NCBI RefSeq assembly: GCF_001665535.1
Contig: NZ_LZSQ01000107.1
Location: 1 to 64,000 of the forward strand
DNA length: 64,000 bases
Source of the DNA: Mycobacterium sp. 852002-51961_SCH5331710
GTDB lineage: Bacteria > Actinomycetota > Actinomycetes > Mycobacteriales > Mycobacteriaceae
Reading direction: 5' to 3'
Below the pieces are notes generated by a model that did no database searches, was not told the DNA's origin, and saw only the letters and a list, made by a program, of their open reading frames with translations. A program made the translations under genes and the position numbers. Shown piece by piece: positions 1 through 8,009 of the stretch (position 1 is the stretch's first letter; every line of letters begins with the position of its first letter).

Positions 1-72
1 GCTCGCACTTCACTCGGAGGTCTTCGTCATGTCACCACGCCACGCCGTACCTAACGTCCGTGGTCAGAACAG

Positions 73-417
73 CTAGCCGGCGCTGGTCCCGGTCCAGTAC
101 TCGGCGAAGCGGCCGTCCTCGATGCGCAGGATGTCGTTACCGGTGAACCGTTTCGGCCCGTCCTGGGCCGCGCCCGTTCCGACCCACCTCGCCGCCAGCA
201 TGTCGCCGTCGACGAAGGGCTCGACCTCGATCACGAACTTCAGGTCGCTGAGCATGCGATGGGTCTCCCCCACGACGTCCTGCAGCTGCGACGGGCCTCG
301 CACCACCCGCCCCGGCCAATGCCCCACGAAATCGTCGGTGACCAGCTCGGTCGCCACGGGTTCACCTGCCCACAGTTCGGCTATCCATCGTCCGTAGAGC
401 TCTTCAGGCGAAATCAT
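73..417 (-). CDS. SnoaL/NTF2-like protein (ester-cyclase fold)
   Basis: A 114-residue protein with the pattern of the SnoaL-like/NTF2 cone fold: an N-terminal helix with WIAELW, a strand with DDFVGHWPG, then a C-terminal sheet with ARWVGTG, FTGNDILRIEDGRFAEYW. Members are small polyketide cyclases, ester cyclases or ligand-binding proteins, and the substrate cannot be read from the sequence. It starts at an ATG and lies 49 nt downstream of the aminotransferase gene on the same strand, so it may be the last gene of that operon. The fold call is fairly secure; the activity is unknown. Confidence 0.75.
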   Translation of the reverse strand: MISPEELYGRWIAELWAGEPVATELVTDDFVGHWPGRVVRGPSQLQDVVGETHRMLSDLKFVIEVEPFVDGDMLAARWVGTGAAQDGPKRFTGNDILRIEDGRFAEYWTGTSAG

Positions 418-466
418 GGTGCAGTTTTACCCGGCTCGGCGCGGCGGTACGCAATCCGCCGCTGCG

Positions 467-1510
467 TCAGCGCAGCGTGTCGAGCAGTCGGTCCAGGTCG
501 TCGTCATCGTTGTAGAGGTGGAACCCGACCCGCACGGCCCCCGCCCGGACCGAGGCGCGGATGCCGGCGGCGGCGAGCCTGTCGGCCGCCCCCTCGATGG
601 GCAGCGACACGATCGGCGACTCCTGCGCAGGCAGCTGCAGCTCCGCACGCAGCCGGGCGGCCAAGCCGACGGTGTGGCGCTCGGCGGCGACCGGATCGAG
701 CGCGGCGAGCCACGGCAGCGTCAGCCCGGTACCCAGCGCGCTGAACCAGGTCGGTGAGAGGTCGAACCGTCGCGCGTCGCCGGCGAGCCGGAGCGGCAGC
801 CCGTAGATCGCCTGCCACGGCTCCTCGGCGGCATACCAGTTCGCGGCGTGCGGCGTCATCGTGCGACGCACACGCTCGCTGAGCGACATCCAGGTGACGC
901 CGCGCGGCGCGAGCAGCCACTTGTAGGCCGCGGCGACGGTGATGTCCGCCCAGCCGAGATCGAGCGCCTTCCAGCCGACCGCCTGGGTGACGTCGATGAC
1001 GGTCACGGTGTCGGTGCCCGCGGTGGCGCGGCGCAACGCGTCGGCGTCGAGCAGCGCTCCGGTTGCCGACTGCACGAGGCTCACCGCCACCACGTCGAAG
1101 TCCGCGGCCGACGAGACGAGCTGGTCGGCGGGGAGTTCGGTCACCGTGACGCCGCGGCCGGCCTGTGCGGCGAACGGGAACGTCGTGCTGGTGAACTCCC
1201 CGGGTAGCGCGACGACGCGGCTGTTGTCGGGTATCGCGGCCGCGACCAGTCCGAGCGCCCCGGAAACGGTGCTGCCCATGGTCACCGACTCCACGGCCAC
1301 GCCCGTCAACGCCGCGTAGCCGTCGCGTCCGGCGCGCACATGGTCGTCGAACGACGGAACGTCCATCGTGCCCGCCTGCCATCTGCCGATGCAGTCGTGC
1401 AGCGCCTCGACGACGAAACGCGGCGGCAGACCGTAGGTGGGGGTGTTGAGATACCCTGCCGCACCGGCGAATTGAGCCCCAAAAGCCTCCCGCGCCGCGG
1501 TGGCGGTCAT
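467..1510 (-). CDS. PLP-dependent class V aminotransferase-fold protein
   Basis: A 347-residue fold-type I PLP enzyme of the class V aminotransferase / cysteine desulfurase / kynureninase group. Visible marks are the cofactor-binding strand TVTVIDVTQAVGW, the probable Schiff-base lysine in AAYKWLLAPRG, and the small-domain end VRVGFHLYN. The frame is open far upstream, but I chose the ATG at 1510 (MTATAAREAFG) because it overlaps the stop of the upstream membrane-protein gene by 4 nt (ATGA) and gives a normal length. The reaction is not determined: it could be an aminotransferase, epimerase or C-S lyase (EgtE-like). Confidence 0.8.
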   Translation of the reverse strand: MTATAAREAFGAQFAGAAGYLNTPTYGLPPRFVVEALHDCIGRWQAGTMDVPSFDDHVRAGRDGYAALTGVAVESVTMGSTVSGALGLVAAAIPDNSRVVALPGEFTSTTFPFAAQAGRGVTVTELPADQLVSSAADFDVVAVSLVQSATGALLDADALRRATAGTDTVTVIDVTQAVGWKALDLGWADITVAAAYKWLLAPRGVTWMSLSERVRRTMTPHAANWYAAEEPWQAIYGLPLRLAGDARRFDLSPTWFSALGTGLTLPWLAALDPVAAERHTVGLAARLRAELQLPAQESPIVSLPIEGAADRLAAAGIRASVRAGAVRVGFHLYNDDDDLDRLLDTLR

Positions 1511-1818
1511 CGTTGCGAGGGTGGCTCTTCGCCGCGCAATCTGGCCTGGAGTTGCTCTTTGTCGCGGCGCCTGCGCTCGTCGAAGACCGCGATGCTCTCG
1601 TTGGCGCGGCGACGAAGGGGCGCGAACAGCCAAATGCCCAGCGGCAGCGCGATCACCAGCGCGAAGAGCAACGCGACGACGAGCGGAAATTCGCGCAGTC
1701 CTAGCAGATGTCCGACGCCGAGGTTCGCCGCCGCCAGCGCCGCGACGAGCAGGAGCCGGGCCAGCACATAGGCCAGCACGTTGAGCACGAGCCGAGTTCC
1801 TTGGCGACCGTCTGACAC
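1507..1818 (-). CDS. Small membrane protein, DUF4229 (Rv0531-like)
   Basis: A 103-residue protein with two hydrophobic segments (about residues 13-33 and 45-67, the second LVVALLFALVIALPLGIWLF), followed by a charged cytoplasmic tail rich in Arg and Glu (RRRANESIAVFDERRRRDKEQL). This is the layout of the DUF4229 family, found next to the cytochrome c maturation operon in mycobacteria. Its stop overlaps the start of the aminotransferase gene by 4 nt. No function is known. Confidence 0.75.
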   Translation of the reverse strand: MSDGRQGTRLVLNVLAYVLARLLLVAALAAANLGVGHLLGLREFPLVVALLFALVIALPLGIWLFAPLRRRANESIAVFDERRRRDKEQLQARLRGEEPPSQR

Positions 1819-1870
1819 GGACCGAGCCTACCGACGGCGCGTATATTCGAACCAAGGAGGTTTTGTTCTC

Positions 1871-2032
1871 GTGGCGTATCTGCTCCTGATTCTCGTACTG
1901 GGCACGCTGGCGTATGTCGGCTGGCGGCTGATGCGAGTCTCTTCGAGCCGTCCGCGCACCCGGGTGATCGGGCCGGACGACGATCCAGAGTTTCTGCGTC
2001 GGCTCGGCCAGGAGGACAACCCGCGACCGTGA
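1871..2032 (+). CDS. Small single-pass membrane protein (Rv0530A-like)
   Basis: A 53-residue protein. The GTG at 1871 follows an AAGGAGG ribosome binding site (1854-1860) with a 10-nt gap, which is better than any upstream start. Residues 3-19 form one membrane helix (YLLLILVLGTLAYVGWR), followed by a short basic then acidic tail ending in DDDPEFLRRLGQEDNP. It lies convergent with the MinD-like gene, 18 nt between stops, where M. tuberculosis has the small gene Rv0530A. Function is unknown. Confidence 0.7.
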   Translation: MAYLLLILVLGTLAYVGWRLMRVSSSRPRTRVIGPDDDPEFLRRLGQEDNPRP

Positions 2033-2050
2033 CGGCGCGGTTCTAGCGTT

Positions 2051-3199
2051 TCAGCGTCGGGCGGTAGGAAATCCGGCCGCGACGGCTGCGGCGAGTTCGA
2101 GTAGCGCTTCCCTGGTTTCCGGCTTCAGCCGTTCGAGGCTGATCTGCGCGCCTTCTTCGAGATGCGGGTCGAAGGGCACCTCGTGCACCGCCCGGCACCG
2201 CCTGCTGAAATGGTCGACGACCTTCTTCATGTCGACTTTCCCCGACCGCGGCCGCACCGCGTTGATCACCGCGATCGAGTTGCGCACCATGTCCTGGTGC
2301 CCGTGGGCGTCGAGCCAGTCCAGCGTGGCCGAGGCGCTGCGGGCGCCGTCGACCGAACCGGAACTGATCACGATCAGCGTGTCGGCGCTGGCCAGCACCG
2401 CGGACATCGCCGAGTGCATCAGCCCGGTGCCGCAATCGGTGAGCACCAGGCTGTAGAAGCGCTCGAGAACCTCCAGCGTGCGGCTGTATTCGTCGGAGCT
2501 GAACGCCTCCGACACCGCCGGGTCGCTTTCGGAGGCGAGCACCTCCAGCCGGCTCGGGCCCTGCGAGGTGTAGGCGCGCACGTCGCTGTAGGCCTGGATG
2601 CCTTCGGCGTCGCGCAGCAGATGGCGCACCGTGGCCGGCGTCTCCAGCGGAACCTTCTCGCTCAGCGTGCCGCGGTCGGGATTCGCGTCGACGGCGATCA
2701 CGCGGTCACCGCGCAGCGACGCCAGGGTCGCGCCCAGCGTCGCGGTGATCGTCGTCTTACCCACCCCGCCCTTGAGCGACAGCACCGCGATGCGGTGGCA
2801 CCCGCGCAACGGCCGTTGGATCTGCACCGTGAGTTGCTGCCGGCGTCGCGCCTTGGGCCCGTCGCCGAGGTTGATCAACGTGAACGACGCGTAATACAAC
2901 CACCTGCGCCAGCCTTCGGATGGGGCGCGCTTGGGTCGGTCCAGCAGCGCCACCGTCGACAGATCGAGATACGGCGGCGGGTCGGCCTCGGCGTTGTCCT
3001 GCGGCGGCGAGACGACCCGCACATCCTTGGGCGGTGTCGGCGCCGTCCACTGCGGCGGCGGATCGGTCGAGGGATCGCTGAACCGGCTCTGCGCGCGGAA
3101 ACCACCTGGCGCATAGGCGTTTTCGGGGATGACCGCCGCGGAAATGGCGTCGTCTCCGAGACGATCTTCAGGCACGCCGGCGGTCCCCCATGGCTTCAA
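2051..3199 (-). CDS. MinD/ParA-family ATPase, EspI-like (Rv0530-like)
   Basis: A protein of up to 382 residues. The first 130 or so are proline-rich and probably disordered. They are followed by a basic linker (RRQQLTVQIQRPLRGCHR) and a P-loop with the deviant Walker A motif KGGVGKTT (residues 143-150), then VIAVDANPD and LVLTDCGTG. The linker plus ATPase layout resembles EspI, the MinD-like protein of ESX loci. It follows ccsB by 41 nt. The start is unclear: TTG at 3199 is the longest, while GTG at 3175 has a better-spaced GGGGGA. The cellular target is not evident. Confidence 0.8.
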   Translation of the reverse strand: MKPWGTAGVPEDRLGDDAISAAVIPENAYAPGGFRAQSRFSDPSTDPPPQWTAPTPPKDVRVVSPPQDNAEADPPPYLDLSTVALLDRPKRAPSEGWRRWLYYASFTLINLGDGPKARRRQQLTVQIQRPLRGCHRIAVLSLKGGVGKTTITATLGATLASLRGDRVIAVDANPDRGTLSEKVPLETPATVRHLLRDAEGIQAYSDVRAYTSQGPSRLEVLASESDPAVSEAFSSDEYSRTLEVLERFYSLVLTDCGTGLMHSAMSAVLASADTLIVISSGSVDGARSASATLDWLDAHGHQDMVRNSIAVINAVRPRSGKVDMKKVVDHFSRRCRAVHEVPFDPHLEEGAQISLERLKPETREALLELAAAVAAGFPTARR

Positions 3200-3240
3200 A
3201 GGCTTTCGCGCCCGATCTTAGCCAAGCACGGTGCGGCGAC

Positions 3241-4227
3241 TCAGCCGACTCCGGCGTAGGAGTGCAGGCCCACGGTGACCAGGTTGATGAAGAACAGGTT
3301 GAACACCATCGCGATGAAGCCGACGACGTTGATCCACGCGGCCTTCTTGTCCCGCCAACCGGCCGTCGAACGCGCGTGCAGATACGCGGCGTAGACGACC
3401 CAGGCGATGAACGACACCGTCTCCTTGGGGTCCCAGCCCCAGTACCGGCCCCACGCCTCTTCGGCCCAGATCGCGCCGAAGATGACGCCGAAGCCGAACA
3501 CCGGAAACGCGAAGATCGTGGTGCGGTAAGCGATTCGGTCCAGGGTCTGCGGATCGGGGAGCCTGTCCAGGGCGCGGGCGAGCACGCCGTCGGAGGCGCC
3601 CCGGCGCCGCGGGTCGCCGAACCGCGACATCTTCAGCAGAAACAGAATGCTCGCGACACCGGCGACCAGGAACACCCCCGAGCCGAGGCTGACCACCGAG
3701 ACGTGGATGGGCAGCCAGTAGGACTGCAGCGCGGGCATCACCGGTGCGGCGTTGGTGTAGAGCCAACGGCCCGAGACCGTCAGCAGGATCAGAACCGGAA
3801 CGAGCACGAACACCCACAGCGTGCGGTACTGGCGCCGCCGCAACACCACCGCAGCGGCGACCAGCCCGCAGAAGCTGGTCAGGTTGATGAACTCGTACAT
3901 GTTGCCCCACGGCACCCGTGCGGTCGCGGCGCCGCGCAGCACGATGCAGACCAGCAGCAGGCCGATGCCCAGGTAGGTCAGCGCGAGACCGGCGCCGCCG
4001 ATCCGCTCGTCGAGCGGGCGTCGGGGCGCATCGGAGACGACACCGGGCGCGGCGCTGTCCGCGCGCACGCCGGCTCCGACCAACTCGCGGGCCTCGACCT
4101 TGCGACCGCGGCTGTAGGCCAGCTCGACCGCGAGCAACACCAGCGCACCCACCAGGACCAGTACCGACGACGTGAACGCCCAGTCCGAGTACCGGGCCAG
4201 GTCGATATCGATGTCCACGCTATTCAT
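3241..4227 (-). CDS. ccsB: Cytochrome c biogenesis protein CcsB/ResC (heme handling)
   Basis: A 328-residue polytopic membrane protein of the CcsA/CcsB/ResC family. It works with ResB (system II) to move heme across the membrane and ligate it to apocytochrome c. The heme-handling WWD-type motif is present as WGWDPKETVSFIAWVVYA, with flanking His residues (LPIHVS, LHARSTAGW). The start at 4227 is preceded by a purine-rich AGCGGAGGCGG. This start region is copied three times upstream in tandem (see the repeat at 4228-4332). It sits directly after resB. Confidence 0.92.
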   Translation of the reverse strand: MNSVDIDIDLARYSDWAFTSSVLVLVGALVLLAVELAYSRGRKVEARELVGAGVRADSAAPGVVSDAPRRPLDERIGGAGLALTYLGIGLLLVCIVLRGAATARVPWGNMYEFINLTSFCGLVAAAVVLRRRQYRTLWVFVLVPVLILLTVSGRWLYTNAAPVMPALQSYWLPIHVSVVSLGSGVFLVAGVASILFLLKMSRFGDPRRRGASDGVLARALDRLPDPQTLDRIAYRTTIFAFPVFGFGVIFGAIWAEEAWGRYWGWDPKETVSFIAWVVYAAYLHARSTAGWRDKKAAWINVVGFIAMVFNLFFINLVTVGLHSYAGVG

Positions 4228-4332
4228 GCGCGATCCGCCTCCGCTTCTCGCTCGCTATTCATGCGGGATCCGCCTCCGCTTCTCGCTCGCTATTCATGCG
4301 CGATCCGCCTCCGCTTCTCGCTCGCCGTTCAT
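4228..4332 (-). repeat. 35-bp tandem triplication forming three coupled 12-codon mini-ORFs
   Basis: Three head-to-tail 35-bp units, identical but for three bases. Read on the minus strand, each unit begins with ATGAA and carries GAAGCGGAGGCGG, which serves as a ribosome binding site for the next ATG. The units encode MNGEREAEADRA (4294-4332), MNSEREAEADPA (4259-4297) and MNSEREAEADRA (4224-4262). The resB stop overlaps the first start by 4 nt, each mini-ORF stop overlaps the next start by 4 nt, and the last overlaps the ccsB start at 4227. The units look like duplications of the ccsB initiation region. Function is untested. Confidence 0.9.
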
Positions 4333-5984
4333 GTGACCTTCTCTCCTGCACGATTCGCCGGCGCCGCGTCGGGAAGCAGACGCTGCGTCAACCGCTCGAA
4401 CTCGTCGCCCCACCCCGAGTTGTCGGTGCGCGCCAGCCCGCCCAGCTCGACGGTTACGGTACCCGGACCTGCGGGGTTGATCCGAATCCAGACGCGGCGA
4501 CGGCGGATGACGAGCGACACCAACAGCCCGGCCATCATGGTCAGCGCGAACACCAGAACCCAGACCTGCGCCGGGTCATGGGAGACCTGGACGTTGATGA
4601 ACGGGACCGCGCCGTCGAACCGCACGACGGTGCCGTCGTCGAGACGCGTCGACTCGCCCGCACCCAGGTTGACGCGCGCCTTCTTGGTGAGCCGGCCCTG
4701 CTCGATCAAGCGGGGATCGAGGTTGAACAGCGACTGCGGCCGCCCGGTGTCCAGGCCGGTGTCGCCGCGGTAGACGTCGATCGCGACGGCGGGATCGTTG
4801 AGTGCCGGGAAGCTCGAGGACAGCAGCGTCCCGTGCAGCAGTTCGGTCGGCGCGAACAGGCCCTGGATTGCGAGCTGGTTCTTACGACGGTCGTCCGGGT
4901 CCGGGTACGTGCCGGCGGGCGGGTCGAACCGCATGGCGCCCGACGACAGGAACGTGATCTGGTCCTCGGGTCGCCACTGCAACGTCTGGGTGCGGGTCTG
5001 CCCGTCGGGGAAGGTCACGGTGAAGGTCGGCGCATAGCCGTGGCCCTGCAGGTACACGCGGTCGCCGCCGACGCGCAGCGGATGGTTGACCTTCAGGTGA
5101 TACGGCCGCCAATCGCCGGACTGCAGGTCTGCGCCCGCCTGGTATTCGATGTCGGCGGCAAACGACGTCGCCTGACCCGTCGGCAGATAGTCGGCCTGGA
5201 AATCGTTGACCCGCAGGCAGATCGGATGCAGCGAGGTGCCGTCGACGGTGTTGCCCGCGCGGAAGGAGTCGAACGCCGCGGGCGAGGCCGAACAGAATCC
5301 GGGACCGCCGTCGGCGATGACGATGACGTTGCCCTCGTATCCGAACAGCTTGCCCGCTGCGACCGCGACGAGCAGACCCAACAGTGAGAAGTGGAAGACG
5401 ATGTTGCCTAACTCGCGCAGATAGCCCTTCTCCGCGGCGATTTCGATGGTTCCGTCGTCTTCGCGGGTGACCTTGCGCCAGCCCCGCAACCGCTCGCTGA
5501 TCGTCGCGGCCAGATCGTCCGCCTCTGCAGACACCTCGGCGCTGTGGTGTTTGGGCAGCCGGCCCAGGTTGCGGGGGGCAGGCACGGGATTGGCCCGCAT
5601 GCTGCGGAAGTGCTCGACGAGGCGCGGGGTCAGGCAGCCGACCAGCGAGACGAACAGCAGCACGTAGATCGCGGTGAACCAGAAGCTGGAGAACACGTCG
5701 AACGCCTGCACCCGGTCGAGCCAGGGCCCGATCGTCGGATGCTCGGCGATGTACTGGTCGACCTTGGACTCGTTGAGGCTGCGCTGCGGCAGCAGGGCCC
5801 CGGGGATCGCGCCGAGCGCGAGCAGGAACAGCAGCACCAACGCGGTACCCATCGACGTGAGGGTCCGCCAGGTGTTCCGTACCAGCGCGAGCAGACGCCA
5901 AACTGCCCCATTTCCGCGATTTTCGGGCAGTTTTGCGTCTCTCCCCTGCTTACGCGTGGGCCCACGCGGGGATGGGGTGCTCAT
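4329..5984 (-). CDS. resB: Cytochrome c biogenesis protein ResB
   Basis: A 551-residue ResB protein, the partner of CcsB in system II cytochrome c maturation. It has N-terminal membrane helices (MGTALVLLFLLALGAIPGALLP, then FWFTAIYVLLFVSLVGCL), a third helix near IVFHFSLLGLLVAVAAGKLF, a large extracytoplasmic domain, and a C-terminal helix (VWVLVFALTMMAGLLVSLVI). The start at 5984 is set by the 4-nt overlap with the ccdA stop. The protein is about 20 residues longer than I would expect, and residues 15-31 are encoded by a 48-bp palindromic element (see the repeat at 5893-5940). Confidence 0.92.
   Translation of the reverse strand: MSTPSPRGPTRKQGRDAKLPENRGNGAVWRLLALVRNTWRTLTSMGTALVLLFLLALGAIPGALLPQRSLNESKVDQYIAEHPTIGPWLDRVQAFDVFSSFWFTAIYVLLFVSLVGCLTPRLVEHFRSMRANPVPAPRNLGRLPKHHSAEVSAEADDLAATISERLRGWRKVTREDDGTIEIAAEKGYLRELGNIVFHFSLLGLLVAVAAGKLFGYEGNVIVIADGGPGFCSASPAAFDSFRAGNTVDGTSLHPICLRVNDFQADYLPTGQATSFAADIEYQAGADLQSGDWRPYHLKVNHPLRVGGDRVYLQGHGYAPTFTVTFPDGQTRTQTLQWRPEDQITFLSSGAMRFDPPAGTYPDPDDRRKNQLAIQGLFAPTELLHGTLLSSSFPALNDPAVAIDVYRGDTGLDTGRPQSLFNLDPRLIEQGRLTKKARVNLGAGESTRLDDGTVVRFDGAVPFINVQVSHDPAQVWVLVFALTMMAGLLVSLVIRRRRVWIRINPAGPGTVTVELGGLARTDNSGWGDEFERLTQRLLPDAAPANRAGEKVT
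5893..5940 (-). repeat. 48-bp palindromic element inserted in frame in resB
   Basis: Arms AGACGCCAAACTGCCC (5893-5908) and GGGCAGTTTTGCGTCT (5925-5940) are inverted repeats with 15 of 16 pairs. They enclose a 16-nt loop containing CCGCGATTTTC. It lies wholly within the first 31 codons of resB and is 48 nt, exactly 16 codons, so the frame is kept. A second 48-bp copy is intergenic at 32527-32574. Confidence 0.85.
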
Positions 5985-6763
5985 ATCGGCAGCGTCACGT
6001 CGCTGACGAACGCGTCGCGGACCCACGACACGAAGTCGTTCCACACTCCCGTGACCAGCGCGACGCCGACCAGAATCAGCAGCACCCCGCCGAAGATCTG
6101 GATCGTGCGGGTGTGTTTGCGCAGCCACGCCAGACCCTGCACCGCGCGGGCAGACCCGAACGCCAAGAGCACGAACGGGATTCCGAGACCCAGACAATAG
6201 GCCACGACCAGCGCTACACCGCGGGCGACGTTGGAGCCGTCGGTCGCCGAGGCGACCGCGATCACGCCGGTGAGGGTGGGCCCGAGGCACGGCGTCCAGC
6301 CCAGGGCGAACACCGCGCCGAGCAGTGGCGCGCCACCCAACGTCGAGATCTGCCGCGGGGTGAAGCGGGCCTCGCGCTGCAACGCGGGGATGAACCCGAC
6401 GAACGCCAGCCCCATCACGATCGTCACGACCCCACCGATGCGCTGCAGCAGAAGCTGATTGGTGATCAACGACGTCGTCATGCCGAGCACCGCGACGGTG
6501 CCGAGCACGAAGACGATCGTGAAGCCGGCGACGAACAGCGCGGCCGCGCCGGCCACCCGCAGACGGGTGGTCTTGGTGCTGACCGAACCCGCGGCGCCGG
6601 TGTCGTCGACGCCGACGACCGCGGCCAGATACGACAGGTATCCGGGTACCAGGGGCACCACGCACGGCGAGGCGAACGACACCAGCCCGGCAAGCGCGCT
6701 GACCAGAAGGGCCAGCAGGACCGGACCGCCGGCGATCAGTTGGTCCACCTGGTCGAGGCTCAT
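5981..6763 (-). CDS. ccdA: Cytochrome c biogenesis thiol transporter CcdA
   Basis: A 260-residue CcdA/DsbD-type membrane protein with about six helices. It carries reducing equivalents from cytoplasmic thioredoxin across the membrane to keep apocytochrome c thiols reduced. The two redox cysteines are in FASPCVVPLVPGYLSYL and GWTPCLGPTLTG. The start at 6763 (MSLDQVDQLIAGG) overlaps the stop of the thioredoxin gene by 4 nt. Its own stop overlaps resB by 4 nt, so translation is likely coupled. Confidence 0.93.
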   Translation of the reverse strand: MSLDQVDQLIAGGPVLLALLVSALAGLVSFASPCVVPLVPGYLSYLAAVVGVDDTGAAGSVSTKTTRLRVAGAAALFVAGFTIVFVLGTVAVLGMTTSLITNQLLLQRIGGVVTIVMGLAFVGFIPALQREARFTPRQISTLGGAPLLGAVFALGWTPCLGPTLTGVIAVASATDGSNVARGVALVVAYCLGLGIPFVLLAFGSARAVQGLAWLRKHTRTIQIFGGVLLILVGVALVTGVWNDFVSWVRDAFVSDVTLPI

Positions 6764-7377
6764 GCGCCGGCCTTCTCCCCCGGGCCCGCACCATCCTGTT
6801 CGGCTGCAATGCGTTCCACCACCGGCTGCAGATCCTCGGCGAGCAGTTCGCGCAGGAACACCGCGGCGACCCGGTGCTCGCGGTCCAGCACCACCGTGGA
6901 GGGAATCACTGTCGCCGGATAGCGGCCGCCGAACGCGATCATGGTCCGCATCGGGGGGTCGTAGATCGAGGGGAAGGTGATCTTGCGGTCGACGATGAAG
7001 TCCCGCGCCGCGTCCCGGTTGTTGTCCCGGACGTCGATGCCGAGGAACTGCACCCCGCGATCCTTCGTGGCGTTGTAAACCTGTTGCAGCTGGCCGATCT
7101 CGGTGCGGCACGGCCCACACCACTGACCCCACACGTTGAGCACGACGACCTTGCCGGCGAAGTCGTCGAGGGAGATGGTCTTCTCCGGCTCCATCAAGTC
7201 GGGACCACTCAGTGGGCCGGGGCGACCACGATCCTGCGGTGGGTCATAGAAGATGTCGGTCTGGCCACCGGGTGCGACGAATTCGAAGGTACCGCCCTGT
7301 GCGACGGCGTCGTCACCGGTGGAGCAACTGGCCAGCGCGAGCATCGCCGCGCAGGCCAGCAGGACCCACCGCCTCAC
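6760..7377 (-). CDS. ResA/TlpA-like thioredoxin lipoprotein
   Basis: A 205-residue extracytoplasmic thioredoxin. It has a lipoprotein signal (MRRWVLLACAAMLALASC, lipobox LASC), then a thioredoxin fold with WGQWCGPCRTEI as the CxxC active site and a cis-proline region PATVIPSTVV. The expected role is reduction of apocytochrome c haem-binding cysteines with electrons from CcdA. The start is a GTG at 7377 whose GTGA overlaps the stop of the phosphatase gene. It matches Rv0526 in position. Confidence 0.9.
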   Translation of the reverse strand: MRRWVLLACAAMLALASCSTGDDAVAQGGTFEFVAPGGQTDIFYDPPQDRGRPGPLSGPDLMEPEKTISLDDFAGKVVVLNVWGQWCGPCRTEIGQLQQVYNATKDRGVQFLGIDVRDNNRDAARDFIVDRKITFPSIYDPPMRTMIAFGGRYPATVIPSTVVLDREHRVAAVFLRELLAEDLQPVVERIAAEQDGAGPGEKAGA

Positions 7378-8009
7378 TGCCCGGCCAACTCCGCGTAGCC
7401 CCAGCCGACGTAGGTGTCCCCGTGAAAGTAGAACGACGTCACCGACGCCAGGTTGCATAGCCGCCGGGTCGGGAAATGGTGCAGCGGTTGACCGGTCATC
7501 GCTCGGCGCAGCGTCTCGACAGGCAGCTGATGGCTGACACACACCGCCTCGTGGCCGGCCGCCTTCGCCCGGGCCCGGTGCACGGCGCCGGTCATCCGCT
7601 CGGCGATCTCGCGGTACGGCTCCCCCCACGACGGCGTGCGTGGATTGCGCAGGTGCCACCAGTTGCGGGGGTCGCGTAGCGCGCCGTCACCCGGCGAAAC
7701 CCGTTGTCCCTGGAAGATGTTCGTCGATTCGATGAGCTCGCCGTCGGTGTCGATGGACAGCCCCAGCGCCGCCGCTATCGGTGCCGCAGTCTCCTGCGCC
7801 CGCTCCAGCGGCGAGGCGACCACATACACGATGTCGCGCGACGCCAGCCAGTCCGCCACCGCCTGCGCCTGGGCCCTGCCCCGCTCGGAGAGGTGGTAGT
7901 CGGGGAGGCGGCCGTACAGAATCTTCTCGGGGTTGTGCACTTCGCCGTGACGCATCACGTGCACCACAGTCTTCACGGCCTCGCCGGCCTCGGACAGCTG
8001 GTCGGTCAT
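7374..8009 (-). CDS. Histidine phosphatase family protein (Rv0525-like)
   Basis: A 211-residue member of the phosphoglycerate mutase-like histidine phosphatases. The nucleophile motif is VMRHGEVHNP near residue 20. Further catalytic residues are in SPLERAQETA and in VCVSHQLPVETL. Despite sitting between hemL and the cytochrome c genes, no heme-related role is evident from the motifs. It overlaps hemL by 4 nt upstream and the thioredoxin gene by 4 nt downstream. The substrate is unknown. Confidence 0.85.
   Translation of the reverse strand: MTDQLSEAGEAVKTVVHVMRHGEVHNPEKILYGRLPDYHLSERGRAQAQAVADWLASRDIVYVVASPLERAQETAAPIAAALGLSIDTDGELIESTNIFQGQRVSPGDGALRDPRNWWHLRNPRTPSWGEPYREIAERMTGAVHRARAKAAGHEAVCVSHQLPVETLRRAMTGQPLHHFPTRRLCNLASVTSFYFHGDTYVGWGYAELAGQ

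Noticed and set aside
29..76. Short plus-strand ORF at the window edge (ATG at 29)
   Set aside because: About 15 codons, weak start context and no recognisable product; could be chance.
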